Below, in pieces: positions 1 to 8,501 of a stretch of DNA of 64,000 bases. Below the pieces are notes generated by a model that made no database searches, was not told the origin of the DNA, and saw only the letters and a list, made by a program, of their open reading frames with translations. The DNA comes from Flavobacterium ranwuense (GTDB lineage Bacteria > Bacteroidota > Bacteroidia > Flavobacteriales > Flavobacteriaceae): assembly GCF_004349315.1 (NCBI RefSeq), contig NZ_SMLH01000002.1, forward strand, positions 411,156-475,155, read 5' to 3'. Position 1 is the stretch's first letter, and each line of letters opens with the position of its first letter. Both the position numbers and the translations under genes were made by a program.

Positions 1-1
1 G

Positions 2-1051
2 CCAGACGTTACCGTTGCTGATTTAATTGGTGATGTTGATCCTATAAAAGCAGCCAATTTGAAACTATCGTATGCAGATGATCGTGTGATACACTTTGGG
101 ATGATTCCAAGAGCGAATCGCTGTATTTTCGTCATTAATGAACTGCCTGATTTACAGGCTCGAATTCAGGTAGCGCTGTTTAATATTTTACAGGAAGGTG
201 ATATCCAGATTAGGGGTTTTAAGTTGCGAATGCCACTGGATATGCAATTCGTTTTTACCGCAAATCCCGAAGATTATACGAATCGTGGAAGTATTGTGAC
301 GCCATTAAAAGACAGGATTGGTTCCCAAATTTTGACACATTATCCGGAAACCATTAAAATTGCCCGAAAGATTACAGAACAGGAAGCTAAACTAGATGCT
401 TCACAAAGCGATATGGTTTACGTACCTTCATTAGCGCGGGATTTATTGGAACAAATAAGTTTTGAAGCAAGGGAAAGTGAATATATTGATAACAAAAGTG
501 GCGTGAGTGCCAGATTGAGTATCACGGCTTTAGAGAATTTATTAAGTACCGCAGAACGCCGAGCATTGAAATCAGGAGAAGATAAAACAAGCTTACGATT
601 ATCTGATTTTATGGGTATTATTCCTGCCATTACCGGAAAAGTCGAATTGGTTTATGAAGGAGAGCAGGAGGGAGCAGCCGCTGTGGCGCAGCATTTATTA
701 GGGGATGCGATTCATACTTTTTTCCCGGCTTATTTTCCAAAAATTGAAAAACTGGAAAAACAGGACGAGAAAACACCTTATACCGATATTATCGAATGGT
801 TTTTTGCCGAAAGCGGTTTTGAATTATTGGATGATTGTTCGGATGAGGAATATCAAAGAATCTTGGGAAGTATTGTCCCGCTTGAGATTTTGATTAAGAA
901 ATACCAACCACAACTGGAAAAAGAAGACAAATTCTTTATGAAAGAATTTATTCTTTGGGGTTTGGTAGAATATAAAAAACTGAGCAAAGACCGCTTCTCT
1001 GAGGGGTATCAGTTCAAGGATATTTATGGAAGTTTTATTAGTAAATTATAA
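2..1051 (+). CDS. MoxR/magnesium-chelatase-like AAA+ ATPase, 5'-truncated by the window
   Basis: The reading frame is open from base 2, so the true start lies upstream; the TTG at 59 is internal. The visible part begins in the AAA+ core. A Walker-B-like strand (CIFVINELPD, with Asn-Glu in place of the usual Asp-Glu) comes first, then a sensor-1-like stretch (MQFVFTANPEDY) and an arginine-finger-like region (PLKDRIGSQI). An alpha-helical C-terminal region of about 230 residues follows. Proteins of this kind in Flavobacteria are annotated as magnesium chelatase, although they are not linked to chlorophyll synthesis. By analogy with MoxR proteins they probably act as chaperone-like ATPases, usually next to a VWA-domain protein, which is not visible here. 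A clear terminator follows the stop codon. The family assignment is firm; the specific role is unknown. Confidence 0.8.
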   Translation, partial: PDVTVADLIGDVDPIKAANLKLSYADDRVIHFGMIPRANRCIFVINELPDLQARIQVALFNILQEGDIQIRGFKLRMPLDMQFVFTANPEDYTNRGSIVTPLKDRIGSQILTHYPETIKIARKITEQEAKLDASQSDMVYVPSLARDLLEQISFEARESEYIDNKSGVSARLSITALENLLSTAERRALKSGEDKTSLRLSDFMGIIPAITGKVELVYEGEQEGAAAVAQHLLGDAIHTFFPAYFPKIEKLEKQDEKTPYTDIIEWFFAESGFELLDDCSDEEYQRILGSIVPLEILIKKYQPQLEKEDKFFMKEFILWGLVEYKKLSKDRFSEGYQFKDIYGSFISKL

Positions 1052-1059
1052 ATAACAAC

Positions 1060-1091
1060 AAGGGTTTGGATTCATTTCTAAACCCTTTTTT
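1060..1091 (+). terminator. Rho-independent terminator after the AAA+ gene
   Basis: An 8-bp stem (AAGGGTTT at 1060-1067, AAACCCTT at 1080-1087) with a 12-nt loop runs into a T tract, nine bases after the stop codon of the AAA+ ATPase gene. Confidence 0.8.
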
Positions 1092-1319
1092 ATTAATATT
1101 CAGCAGCATTTTATTCCTTGAATATTTATAGATTGAACGATGAAAAGTATTTAGGAGTCTTAAGTTTAAAGTTTTTATAATGTACTTAAATGCCTTACAT
1201 GGTTGAAATTGACATTATGTTTCTACCTTTTCTGTTTTTAAAGGTGGCGAGTTTACACTATAATTTTTATTTATTTCACAATGAGACGCTAACGGTTTTA
1301 TTTAGTCTACCTTGCCCCG

Positions 1320-1339
1320 TTGACAGTCTAAACTGTCAA
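1320..1339. promoter_or_regulatory. Perfect palindrome just upstream of the 2OG oxygenase start
   Basis: TTGACAGT (1320-1327) and its exact reverse complement ACTGTCAA (1332-1339) flank a CTAA loop. The element ends 10 bases before the ATG at 1350. It could be an operator, or an mRNA hairpin at the ribosome-binding region. A T tract does not follow directly, so a terminator is less likely. Confidence 0.45.
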
Positions 1340-1349
1340 TAAAAAAGAC

Positions 1350-1943
1350 ATGGAAAATTGCTTTGAGGCTTTGATTGCTACTTATATTGAAAATAAGGTA
1401 GGCATATCCGAAAATTTTTTGAGTACCGATTTGGCCAATAACTTAAAGCAAAACTTGCTTACTTTAAATCAGAAAAGTTTGTTGATGGAAGCAGGAATTG
1501 GCAACTCAGAGAAAGTTTCTTATGATGGTGCGATACGAAGCGATTCTATTTATTGGCTTGACAAAAAACATAACAACGTATTCGAAAATGAATTTTTTGC
1601 TCAAATTGAAGCATTTATTATCTATTTGAACCAAAGTTGTTATGCCGGAATAACAGGTTATGAATTTCATTATTCATTGTATGAATCGGGTGATTTTTAT
1701 TTAAAACACTTGGATCAATTCAAGAACAATCCCAGTCGAAAATACTCTATGATTAGTTATTTAAACAGCGATTGGCAAGAAAGTGATGGAGGAGAATTGC
1801 TGATTCATCAATTAGACAACAATCAGAAAATTTCACCTACACAAGGCAAGACTGTTTTCTTTAAAAGTGACGAGCTAGTTCACGAAGTTTTGGTAACACA
1901 AAATACCAGAATGAGCATTACTGGATGGTTGAAGAGTGATTAA
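1350..1943 (+). CDS. 2OG-Fe(II) oxygenase (prolyl 4-hydroxylase-like)
   Basis: This 197-residue protein has the double-stranded beta-helix signature of Fe(II)/2-oxoglutarate dioxygenases. The metal ligands are H120-x-D122 (in YLKHLDQF) and H178 (in ELVHEVL), and R187 is placed to bind the 2-oxoglutarate carboxylate. A DGGELLIH stretch precedes the second half of the fold, as in SM-20/P4H-type proteins. No signal peptide is visible, so it should be cytoplasmic. The natural substrate cannot be read from the sequence; members of this group hydroxylate proteins or small molecules. The gene stands alone on the plus strand and meets the next gene tail to tail with only 3 bp between stops. A palindrome lies directly upstream. 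Confidence 0.85.
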   Translation: MENCFEALIATYIENKVGISENFLSTDLANNLKQNLLTLNQKSLLMEAGIGNSEKVSYDGAIRSDSIYWLDKKHNNVFENEFFAQIEAFIIYLNQSCYAGITGYEFHYSLYESGDFYLKHLDQFKNNPSRKYSMISYLNSDWQESDGGELLIHQLDNNQKISPTQGKTVFFKSDELVHEVLVTQNTRMSITGWLKSD

Positions 1944-1946
1944 TAA

Positions 1947-2507
1947 CTAAAAAAGCGTTCCTTGTATAAGTTTGGGTTGAGGATTACTGTTGAATTTAAA
2001 AGTATCAGTTACAAAAAACTGTTTTATATTCTCATCAAACTTTCGTAAAACAATACTGTCACACAAAAAAACGGTGTCAATTTCGGTAAACAAACGATTC
2101 GCTTTTTGAAGCTTTTCAGGAGTTAATCTTCGCGCAATAGACAAGTGCGGATCGTTGCTTTTTTGTAAATCAAATCTTCGAAGTGATTCATGAACTCGTT
2201 TCATTATGGGTTTCAAACTGTTTTTAGAATCTTCGTTGGGCGATATAAAAAACGCACCATTGGGATAGGAACCAAATCCATTCAAACACACTTCAATCGG
2301 TTCCAAAGTATCACACAATCTGACTAATTGATTTTTAATAATTTCAATCGATTTATCGGTAGTTTTGAATTCACAAATGGTAATATGACCCACAGAATTT
2401 TTACTGTGAAACCAACCCGCTTCCTTTGCCAATTGATTTTTCATGGATTTAACTAAAGCAATAATATCATCCGAAGGGTATATCGCAACAGAATATTGTT
2501 TTTCCAT
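1947..2507 (-). CDS. 2'-5' RNA ligase family protein (2H phosphoesterase)
   Basis: The 186-residue protein carries the two HxTx-type motifs of the 2H phosphoesterase superfamily, H41-I-T43 (GHITICEF) and H121-L-S123 (DPHLSIAR), about 80 residues apart as expected. These histidines form the active site that acts on 2',3'-cyclic or 2'-5' phosphodiester bonds in LigT/ThpR-type enzymes. No signal peptide is present. The gene is convergent with the 2OG oxygenase gene and separated from the next minus-strand gene by a strong terminator, so it is probably transcribed alone. The RNA substrate is unknown. Confidence 0.85.
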   Translation of the reverse strand: MEKQYSVAIYPSDDIIALVKSMKNQLAKEAGWFHSKNSVGHITICEFKTTDKSIEIIKNQLVRLCDTLEPIEVCLNGFGSYPNGAFFISPNEDSKNSLKPIMKRVHESLRRFDLQKSNDPHLSIARRLTPEKLQKANRLFTEIDTVFLCDSIVLRKFDENIKQFFVTDTFKFNSNPQPKLIQGTLF

Positions 2508-2660
2508 AGGTTATGATTTACGCTTTATGCAAAAGTAAAGATTTAGTTATTGCAATTTTCATTGGATTTTTTTTATTGCAATAGTTTTATTTTCTGATAC
2601 AGAAAGTAACTGGATATGAAAAAAAAGACTTCCAACCCTTGATTCGCATAATTCGTTTAG

Positions 2661-2704
2661 AAAACAATAAAAGAGATGCCGTGAGACATCTCTTTTATTG
2701 TTTT
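2661..2704 (-). terminator. Strong terminator downstream of the DUF6249-like gene
   Basis: A perfect 18-bp inverted repeat (2661-2678 and 2687-2704) with an 8-nt loop lies 43 bases past the stop codon of the minus-strand membrane-protein gene. The arm ends are A/T tracts, so the hairpin could work in both directions; the minus direction fits the gene layout. Confidence 0.8.
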
Positions 2705-2746
2705 AAATATTGAAAAGGAATATGCTTAATTTTTGAATGCAAATTT

Positions 2747-3094
2747 TTATTCTTTATCTAATCTTTCGGTCATTTTAAAACCAGTCAATAAACCAGTACC
2801 TGCCATTAGGAATATCACTCCAGGGTATAAGGCTTCATTTGTAACGCCAAAAACGTGTTGTATACTCAAAGCTATTAATATGCCAGCTCCAATTCCCATT
2901 AGTAATAAGGCAAAATTTAAGATAAGCACTTTCGCTATTGGAGCAGTCTCTTGTCTTTTTGTCATGAAAATGCTGGCGTCTATACCTTTCTCAATAAGTG
3001 CTAAACGTTCCTTGTTTCGGGTTGAAAAAAATAAATAGAATACTCCGAAGATTGCTCCGAAAATGATAATTAGGATAAAAACTTCTGGTCCCAT
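2747..3094 (-). CDS. Small inner-membrane protein (DUF6249-like) divergent from the ECF sigma gene
   Basis: The 115-residue protein has an N-terminal membrane segment (about residues 5-23), a short charged loop (about 24-48) containing RNKERLALIEKG, and two further hydrophobic segments (about 52-78 and 86-107). This topology and the ALIEKG motif resemble the DUF6249 family of Bacteroidetes, often found next to ECF sigma factor genes. The biochemical role is unknown. The gene is transcribed divergently from the sigma factor gene. Its upstream region has an ECF-like promoter that matches the one in front of the sigma gene, so it is probably a member of that sigma factor's regulon. Confidence 0.65.
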   Translation of the reverse strand: MGPEVFILIIIFGAIFGVFYLFFSTRNKERLALIEKGIDASIFMTKRQETAPIAKVLILNFALLLMGIGAGILIALSIQHVFGVTNEALYPGVIFLMAGTGLLTGFKMTERLDKE

Positions 3095-3140
3095 AATAAT
3101 TTGTTTTTAATTGGTTACTTTTAATGTGTTCCTAGCTTAG

Positions 3141-3167
3141 GACGATAGAAGCTCAACTTTGGTTACA
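3141..3167 (-). promoter_or_regulatory. Predicted ECF sigma promoter for the DUF6249-like gene
   Basis: On the minus strand TGTAACC (3167-3161) is followed after exactly 16 bases by CGTC (3144-3141). This is the general -35/-10 form of ECF-dependent promoters. The start codon at 3094 lies about 47 bases downstream. The same architecture occurs on the plus strand for the sigma gene. Confidence 0.55.
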
Positions 3168-3197
3168 ACTTTTTTCAAAAACTTTTTTTAATTTAAC

Positions 3198-3224
3198 TGT
3201 AACCAAAACCCATTTGTTGTAGTC
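3198..3224 (+). promoter_or_regulatory. Predicted autoregulatory ECF promoter of the sigma factor gene
   Basis: TGTAACC (3198-3204), a 16-base spacer and AGTC (3221-3224) match the minus-strand element, with the same spacing and one different base in the -10 tetramer. The ATG at 3236 is only about 12 bases downstream, so the transcript would have a very short leader or be nearly leaderless. Confidence 0.55.
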
Positions 3225-3235
3225 TTAACTAATAT

Positions 3236-3832
3236 ATGACCCTAATCGACGATCAATATTACATCACAAAAATAGTAGAAGGTGACACCAAAGTATTTGC
3301 CGTTTTGGTTGATCGTTATAAAGATTTGGTTTTTACCTTGGCTTTGCGAATGCTTAAAAACAAGGAAGAAGCAGAGGAAGTATCACAGGATACCTTTATT
3401 AAAGTGTTTAAGTCTTTAAATAAATTTAAAGGAGATTCAAAATTTTCAAGTTGGATTTATAGAATAACCTATAATAATTGTTTAGATGCCTTAAAGAAAT
3501 ACAAACAAGAATATCAGTGGGTCACTATAGATGAGTATACAGAGCGTCAAGTGGTAACACTAGACAATGCGTTTGATGCTTTAGTAGAAAAAGAACAGCA
3601 GCAAGCGATAGAAGATTGTTTGCAAAGACTGCCTAACGAAGATAGTTTTTTATTAACCCTGTATTATTTTGAAGAGCAATCATTAGATGAGATATCAAAA
3701 ATAATGGGGTTGACAGCTAATAATGTCAAAGTGAAACTCTTTAGAAGCAGGAAAAAGTTAACTTCCATATTAAAAGAACGATTAGAGCCAGAAATAATTG
3801 AACATTATGAACGAAAACAAACAAATGGATAA
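3236..3832 (+). CDS. ECF (extracytoplasmic function) RNA polymerase sigma factor
   Basis: The 198-residue protein has the two-domain ECF layout. Region sigma-2 (about residues 22-90) contains DRYKDLVFTLALRML and the DTFIKVFKS...FSSWIYRI core that binds polymerase and melts the -10 element. Region sigma-4 (about 125-185) contains LPNEDSFLLTLYYFEEQSLDEI and the helix-turn-helix LTANNVKVKLFRSRKKL. The length is normal for the family. The next gene begins inside its 3' end and encodes a small membrane protein, the usual arrangement for a sigma/anti-sigma pair. Paired TGTAACC-N16-GTC elements in the divergent promoter region suggest autoregulation. The inducing signal is unknown. Confidence 0.93.
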   Translation: MTLIDDQYYITKIVEGDTKVFAVLVDRYKDLVFTLALRMLKNKEEAEEVSQDTFIKVFKSLNKFKGDSKFSSWIYRITYNNCLDALKKYKQEYQWVTIDEYTERQVVTLDNAFDALVEKEQQQAIEDCLQRLPNEDSFLLTLYYFEEQSLDEISKIMGLTANNVKVKLFRSRKKLTSILKERLEPEIIEHYERKQTNG

Positions 3833-4214
3833 CTTATCAAGAAAAGTTATTAGAAAAGCCTCATTAGAGTCTCCTTCATTTGATTTTACTACTCAAATAA
3901 TGGCACAGCTCACGGTTTTGAAGCAAAGCGAGACTACCATTTATAAACCTTTAATTTCAAAAAAAGGATGGTTTGTTATTTTTGGAGGTTTTGCAGCTTT
4001 GGTAGTTTATGCGATTATTGGAGAGCAACCACAAATACCAGAATGGTTTGATACAGTAGGTTTTAGTACTCTTTTAAATAATAAAATTTTAGGAATATTT
4101 TCTAGATTGACATTTTCTAAAACACTGCAATATGCTTTATTCTCTTTGTCTATAATGGTGCTCATTCAAGTTTATTTGTTTAAGCGTTATTTATATAAGA
4201 GATTTGAGGTTTAA
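3807..4214 (+). CDS. Small membrane protein, putative anti-sigma factor
   Basis: This 135-residue protein overlaps the end of the sigma factor gene by 26 bp. I chose the ATG at 3807; a TTG at 3798 and an ATG at 3825 are alternatives. Residues 1-50 are soluble and polar, followed by two membrane segments, GWFVIFGGFAALVVYAIIG and a hydrophobic stretch near LFSLSIMVLIQVYLF, and a short basic tail. An N-terminal cytoplasmic domain with membrane anchors, translationally coupled to an ECF sigma gene, suggests an anti-sigma factor or membrane partner. There is no zinc-binding anti-sigma motif, so the role rests on context. Confidence 0.6.
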   Translation: MNENKQMDNLSRKVIRKASLESPSFDFTTQIMAQLTVLKQSETTIYKPLISKKGWFVIFGGFAALVVYAIIGEQPQIPEWFDTVGFSTLLNNKILGIFSRLTFSKTLQYALFSLSIMVLIQVYLFKRYLYKRFEV

Positions 4215-4421
4215 TAAAAAATTTCACTTCCACAAATTGTATTTATGTTTTATATTATTGATTTTAAGCTTGGTAAGTCCAAATTTAGTTTGATTACGAA
4301 GGCTGTCCCGAATCTTGGGTTTTGAAAAGTATCACATTCAACATTAATAACATTAGTTCGATTATTAAACAGTTATCTACCATTTTAAAAGACAACATTG
4401 CAAACATTAAAGAACAGAAAT

Positions 4422-6068
4422 ATGATGAGACGGCTTGCTATTTTAACCACAATTTTCCTGACAACATTCAACCTGTTTGGACAGACAATTGATTTTGTAA
4501 AAAGTGATATTATTACTTATCCAATTCATAAAGCAAACGTTGGTAAAATTGCTTTTATGGGTAAGACTGCTCCTATTGAAAATTTTAAACAATCTGACTT
4601 TCTAACATCATTTGAATTAAAAGAGAAAACCGACCTTAACATCAGAGTTTTTTTAGGAAATTCTCTGACAAATTCTCTTCATTTACTTTCGTCTCAATCA
4701 ACCGCTGACGAACTAACTAAAAATGGAAATTATCAATTCACATTTTTCGTTGACAACCAAAAGATTTATGTTGAAAATCTCAATGTTGGGGCAGGAAGTG
4801 CTGACAGTAAAAATCAAAGAACAGTTTTTAGAATTCCGTTAATAAGTTCTACCAATGAAGATTCTTGGGGTAGATTTCTTTGGAATAGATTTTTAACGAA
4901 TGGCGGACAAGAAGCATTTACAAATGGAGAACATCTTTTTAAAATTGAAATCAGGCCTTACTTAAAACTGACCGAAGTGTTGACTGGCAATATTATTGCT
5001 GAAGGCCAAATTAAAATCAAAGTTCCAGAAATTAAAATCAATGAAAAATTGGTTAAAGTTCAGACCATAAAACCACTTAAAGACTGGCAAATTTCAACAG
5101 AGAAAATTGATACCGCTAAAATTGAAGAACTAAACCGAAAAATCGCAATACAATCCTATAAAGATATAACAAGTGTTGTTGTAATAAAAGACGGTAAACT
5201 TTTAATTGAAGAGTATTTTAACGGAGCAACTCGTGAGTCACTTCACGACACACGGTCTGTTGGAAAATCATTTGCGTCAACTCTTTTAGGTATCGCAATT
5301 AAAGACGGTTACATAAAAAGCGAAACACAAACCTTAAAAGAATTTTACAACCTAAAATCCTTTCAAAACTATTCCTCATCAAAAGATAGTATTACTTTAA
5401 AAAGTTTGCTGACAATGAGTTCAACTTTTGACGGTTCCGATATAAATTCTGAATCATTTGGTCACGAAGAAAATATGTATCCTACAAAAAATTGGGTTGA
5501 CTTCACTTTAAATTTACCAATTGACAAAACAAAAGTAGCAGACAAGCAGTGGGATTACTTTACAGCTGGTGTTGTAGTTTTGGGCGACATCATTCATAAA
5601 TCTGTTCCAAATGGTTTAGATAAGTATGCCGACAAAAACCTATTTCAACCTCTCGGAATTACAAAATATAAATGGCAGTTCACACCTCAAAAAGTAGCTA
5701 ATACAGCAGGTGGTTTACAATTGCGTTCGTTGGACTTTGCGAAGTTTGGGCAGTTATACAAAAATCAGGGTACTTGGAATGGCAAACAAATTCTGTCACA
5801 AGACTGGATAGCAAAAAGTTTATCACACCAAATGACAATATCAGAAGACGAGTATTATGGTTATCTATTTTGGAATAAAAGGTACAAAGTAAATGGCGTG
5901 AATTATGAAGTTTACTATTCGAGCGGAAATGGTGGCAATAGAATTTTTATTTTCAAAGACCAGCCAATTGTAATTGTAATTACTTCGACAGCATATAATA
6001 CTCCATACGGACAGAAACAAGTTGACAAGATTATGCAGGACTATTTAATACCAGCAATTACGAAATGA
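4422..6068 (+). CDS. Secreted class-C beta-lactamase-family serine hydrolase
   Basis: The ATG at 4422 gives a signal peptide (MMRRLAILTTIFLTTFNLFGQ). An upstream in-frame TTG at 4398 adds eight residues that spoil it. Residues about 20-210 form an N-terminal beta-rich region of unknown function. The C-terminal ~320 residues are a beta-lactamase/transpeptidase-like domain with the S279-V-G-K282 catalytic motif, a WDYFTAG segment where the Tyr motif is expected, and a late SSGNGGNR loop. Such enzymes cleave esters or peptides and are seldom true beta-lactamases; the substrate is unknown. No operon partner is visible. The codon choice looks somewhat different from neighbours (many GAC codons), which may reflect transfer. 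Confidence 0.85.
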   Translation: MMRRLAILTTIFLTTFNLFGQTIDFVKSDIITYPIHKANVGKIAFMGKTAPIENFKQSDFLTSFELKEKTDLNIRVFLGNSLTNSLHLLSSQSTADELTKNGNYQFTFFVDNQKIYVENLNVGAGSADSKNQRTVFRIPLISSTNEDSWGRFLWNRFLTNGGQEAFTNGEHLFKIEIRPYLKLTEVLTGNIIAEGQIKIKVPEIKINEKLVKVQTIKPLKDWQISTEKIDTAKIEELNRKIAIQSYKDITSVVVIKDGKLLIEEYFNGATRESLHDTRSVGKSFASTLLGIAIKDGYIKSETQTLKEFYNLKSFQNYSSSKDSITLKSLLTMSSTFDGSDINSESFGHEENMYPTKNWVDFTLNLPIDKTKVADKQWDYFTAGVVVLGDIIHKSVPNGLDKYADKNLFQPLGITKYKWQFTPQKVANTAGGLQLRSLDFAKFGQLYKNQGTWNGKQILSQDWIAKSLSHQMTISEDEYYGYLFWNKRYKVNGVNYEVYYSSGNGGNRIFIFKDQPIVIVITSTAYNTPYGQKQVDKIMQDYLIPAITK

Positions 6069-6231
6069 CAAGAAAAAATATAACAGGCGTTTGGAAAAAA
6101 AGCGGGATCAGTGCTTAAATGAAGTTTTGTGCTTCGTATCAAATTCAGTGCAGGCAGACAGTTTTTTGATTCGATATTCGCTTCTTTGACAAGTGCCAAA
6201 CCATTGATTTACAAAGAGGTTTGGGCTCCAG

Positions 6232-6288
6232 CAAGGTTTCCAAAACCTTGTAGGTATTGTTCTTCTTGCATCCAAATACCTACAAGGT
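6232..6288. repeat. Nested intergenic inverted repeat
   Basis: A perfect 14-bp inverted repeat (ACCTTGTAGGTATT at 6245-6258 and its complement at 6275-6288, 16-nt loop) overlaps a smaller palindrome (CAAGGTTT at 6232-6239, AAACCTTG at 6243-6250). It fills much of the 324-bp gap 6069-6392, which otherwise shows no convincing gene. It may end transcription of the serine hydrolase or be a copy of a dispersed palindromic element. Confidence 0.6.
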
Positions 6289-6392
6289 CGAAAAAAGACC
6301 TTACAGGAAAATACAAAATAATAAAATACTGATATTGAATTGATTAAAAAATAATTAATAATCGAACTCAGGTTAATACATTATTACCGTGT

Positions 6393-7535
6393 TTATAATT
6401 TCCCATAAACATGTACAATATAATTCCCATTTAAAAATTGTACTGGATCAATTTGGCTTTGCAAAACAACTCCGCTATGAGGCGTTTCGAGTAATAATTG
6501 GGCTGCTTGCGCTAAGGGTGCTGCCGTAGTTGTTTGGATGGCTCTCAATTGATGTTTTCCTACTTTTTGAGGAAGTATACATTTAGCGATCTCTCGTCTG
6601 CGCAAAATTCCAGCTGCATCTTTGCCTTCTACAGCTGCATACAAAACAATTTTGTCGTCTTCAATATGAGGGATTACAGCTTCCATTTTTTCTTGAAGAG
6701 TTTTAATTGCGTCCGATGTATTTCCTAAAGTAGTAAGTTGCTCTTGTACCCAAGCATAATGCCCTTGATGACGTAAGGTTTTGTAGTCAAGTGAACGCAC
6801 CTTTCCTAACAATGCATCTGGTAAATCTGCTGCGCCACCAGAGGTGAGATCCTCTTCATAAGCAATGCCGTCAATAATAACAGTAGCTTTTTCCGACAAT
6901 GAAGGTAGTATAGTTTTTTTAAAATCCCTTATGACTATGGTTTCTTTCAGATATTCGGTAGCAACACCCACCGGACTCCAAGTAAATCCATAATAATGCG
7001 GAGCAACAGCGTGATTGGTCAGAGCACCAACTTTCATTTCTAATTTATCCACTTTATCTACTCCAAAGTCTCTACAAAACTGTTGGAAAAGACCATTGGC
7101 GAGCAAGTCTATGTAGCCGGGAGCCAGACCAGTTTGAAGCACAAAACCAGTTTTGGCATCTTTTGCCAAAGTCATTATTTCTTCGGTTTCTGAAACATAT
7201 TCGGTGAGATTAGCATAATGAAGATTGAAATCTTTGGCAAATTGGGCTATCCTTGGTGCTTGGCTACCCGGTAGGCAGTCTAGAATGATATCTCCTTGAC
7301 GCAAGATTGCTGCCATTTGCTCCGTCAGGCTTTTCTCAGCAAGGTGAAAGCCGGAAACGGAGCAAGGTTTCGTTGTGCCTTCTTCAATCCAAAGAGCCAC
7401 TTTTTTTGCTTTTGAATGGGTTCTGTCACCAATAAAAAGAGTAGGAGGGACTTCGCTCCATTCCATCAATAACAAACCTGCAGCTTCGGCAATTCCACCA
7501 GCTCCGGCAATAATAATAGTGTGATGCTTTTTCAT
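6393..7535 (-). CDS. Saccharopine dehydrogenase-like NAD(P)-binding protein
   Basis: The 380-residue protein starts with a Rossmann dinucleotide-binding motif, IIIAGAGGIAEAAG (about residues 8-21). The rest matches the saccharopine dehydrogenase/homospermidine synthase-like layout: an N-terminal NAD(P) domain to about residue 120, then a catalytic domain carrying GLAPGYIDLLANG and HYAWVQEQL. Members oxidize or form secondary amines in amino-acid metabolism, or are uncharacterized oxidoreductases. There is no signal peptide. The flanking genes are unrelated, so the context does not narrow the substrate. Calling it lysine biosynthesis or degradation would be speculative. Confidence 0.8.
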   Translation of the reverse strand: MKKHHTIIIAGAGGIAEAAGLLLMEWSEVPPTLFIGDRTHSKAKKVALWIEEGTTKPCSVSGFHLAEKSLTEQMAAILRQGDIILDCLPGSQAPRIAQFAKDFNLHYANLTEYVSETEEIMTLAKDAKTGFVLQTGLAPGYIDLLANGLFQQFCRDFGVDKVDKLEMKVGALTNHAVAPHYYGFTWSPVGVATEYLKETIVIRDFKKTILPSLSEKATVIIDGIAYEEDLTSGGAADLPDALLGKVRSLDYKTLRHQGHYAWVQEQLTTLGNTSDAIKTLQEKMEAVIPHIEDDKIVLYAAVEGKDAAGILRRREIAKCILPQKVGKHQLRAIQTTTAAPLAQAAQLLLETPHSGVVLQSQIDPVQFLNGNYIVHVYGKL

Positions 7536-7706
7536 ATACTAAAGTTACTATTTTTTCTTGATTTAGTATTTGGTGGTATGCGTTAATTTATTGACTTTTA
7601 AATAATTGTGTTTACGTTAACTGCGTCACAGTTGGATTTTTTGTATTGTACGCTGGTTGAATGACAATAATTAATTCTCATAGTATAAAAATATTTCAGC
7701 ATATGA

Positions 7707-8330
7707 TTAATTCATACTTGGAGATTGGGGTATTTTGATCTTATTTTTCTTCGCCATTAACAAATATAAAGACACCGCACCTAAAATAACCAGTAAAGCA
7801 ATCTGAAGTTGACCAAACGTGTTATTACCGTAATGCAAGGCATTTGAGTTTGACAATTTTGATCTGCCTTCCTTAATTTGAATTTGTGATAGCTGTTCCA
7901 ATGTTTGTAAAGCCTGATTAGTGGAGTAAACTACTTGATGCCAATTTCTATTTTTGGTTTGTTCATTAATCGCAGAGGAAGAAGCCAGAAATGATGCAAA
8001 GGATATTTTTTCTTTGGGGGTTAATACCGTTTTTAAATATAATTTATCTATGTTTTGAATGTTTTTTAATGCGGTTGTAATCTCCTCCTTTTTTTGGGTG
8101 TCATTTAGTTTTATTTGTATTGCGCTTGCTTTTATAAAATGAAGTTCATTTGCATACTGAAAGATATATCGGGCCACGACCAATCTGTCATTGTAGACTG
8201 CATTGATATTCTCATTTGCCTTTTTGGAGTTTTGTAGCGTATTGAAATTGCTTACTATAATAATAAGCATAACAATAAGTATAACAAAAGCCGCTTTTGT
8301 TTTATTACTATATTTTTTTAGATCTTTCAT
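7707..8330 (-). CDS. Membrane protein with a 4HB_MCP-like four-helix-bundle sensor domain
   Basis: Two membrane segments (about residues 13-28 and 177-193) enclose a helical periplasmic region of about 145 residues with charged heptad-like patterns (KKEEITTALKNIQNIDKLY). This is the layout of the four-helix-bundle sensor domain of methyl-accepting chemotaxis proteins. The cytoplasmic signalling domain and HAMP are missing: the protein stops 14 residues after the second membrane segment with a short basic tail. It is therefore a sensor domain without an output module, a form known in non-chemotactic Bacteroidetes. Its partner is unknown. Confidence 0.7.
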   Translation of the reverse strand: MKDLKKYSNKTKAAFVILIVMLIIIVSNFNTLQNSKKANENINAVYNDRLVVARYIFQYANELHFIKASAIQIKLNDTQKKEEITTALKNIQNIDKLYLKTVLTPKEKISFASFLASSSAINEQTKNRNWHQVVYSTNQALQTLEQLSQIQIKEGRSKLSNSNALHYGNNTFGQLQIALLVILGAVSLYLLMAKKNKIKIPQSPSMN

Positions 8331-8501
8331 GGAGATGGATTTTTATGGCTACTGCAATATAAGGCATTGTTTTGGATTTGTTTCAGCAACAGAAAAGATT
8401 ACAAAAAAGCACCAAAGGTTATTTTTTAAAATTACCTTCTTTACTGTACTATCATCCTAATATTCTGCATAACAGATCCAATAATTTTCTATTCTGGATG
8501 A

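Noticed and set aside
6129..6332. 67-codon plus-strand frame in the gap after the serine hydrolase
   Set aside because: It starts at a non-ATG codon, runs through the nested palindromes and has no domain-like or signal-like sequence.
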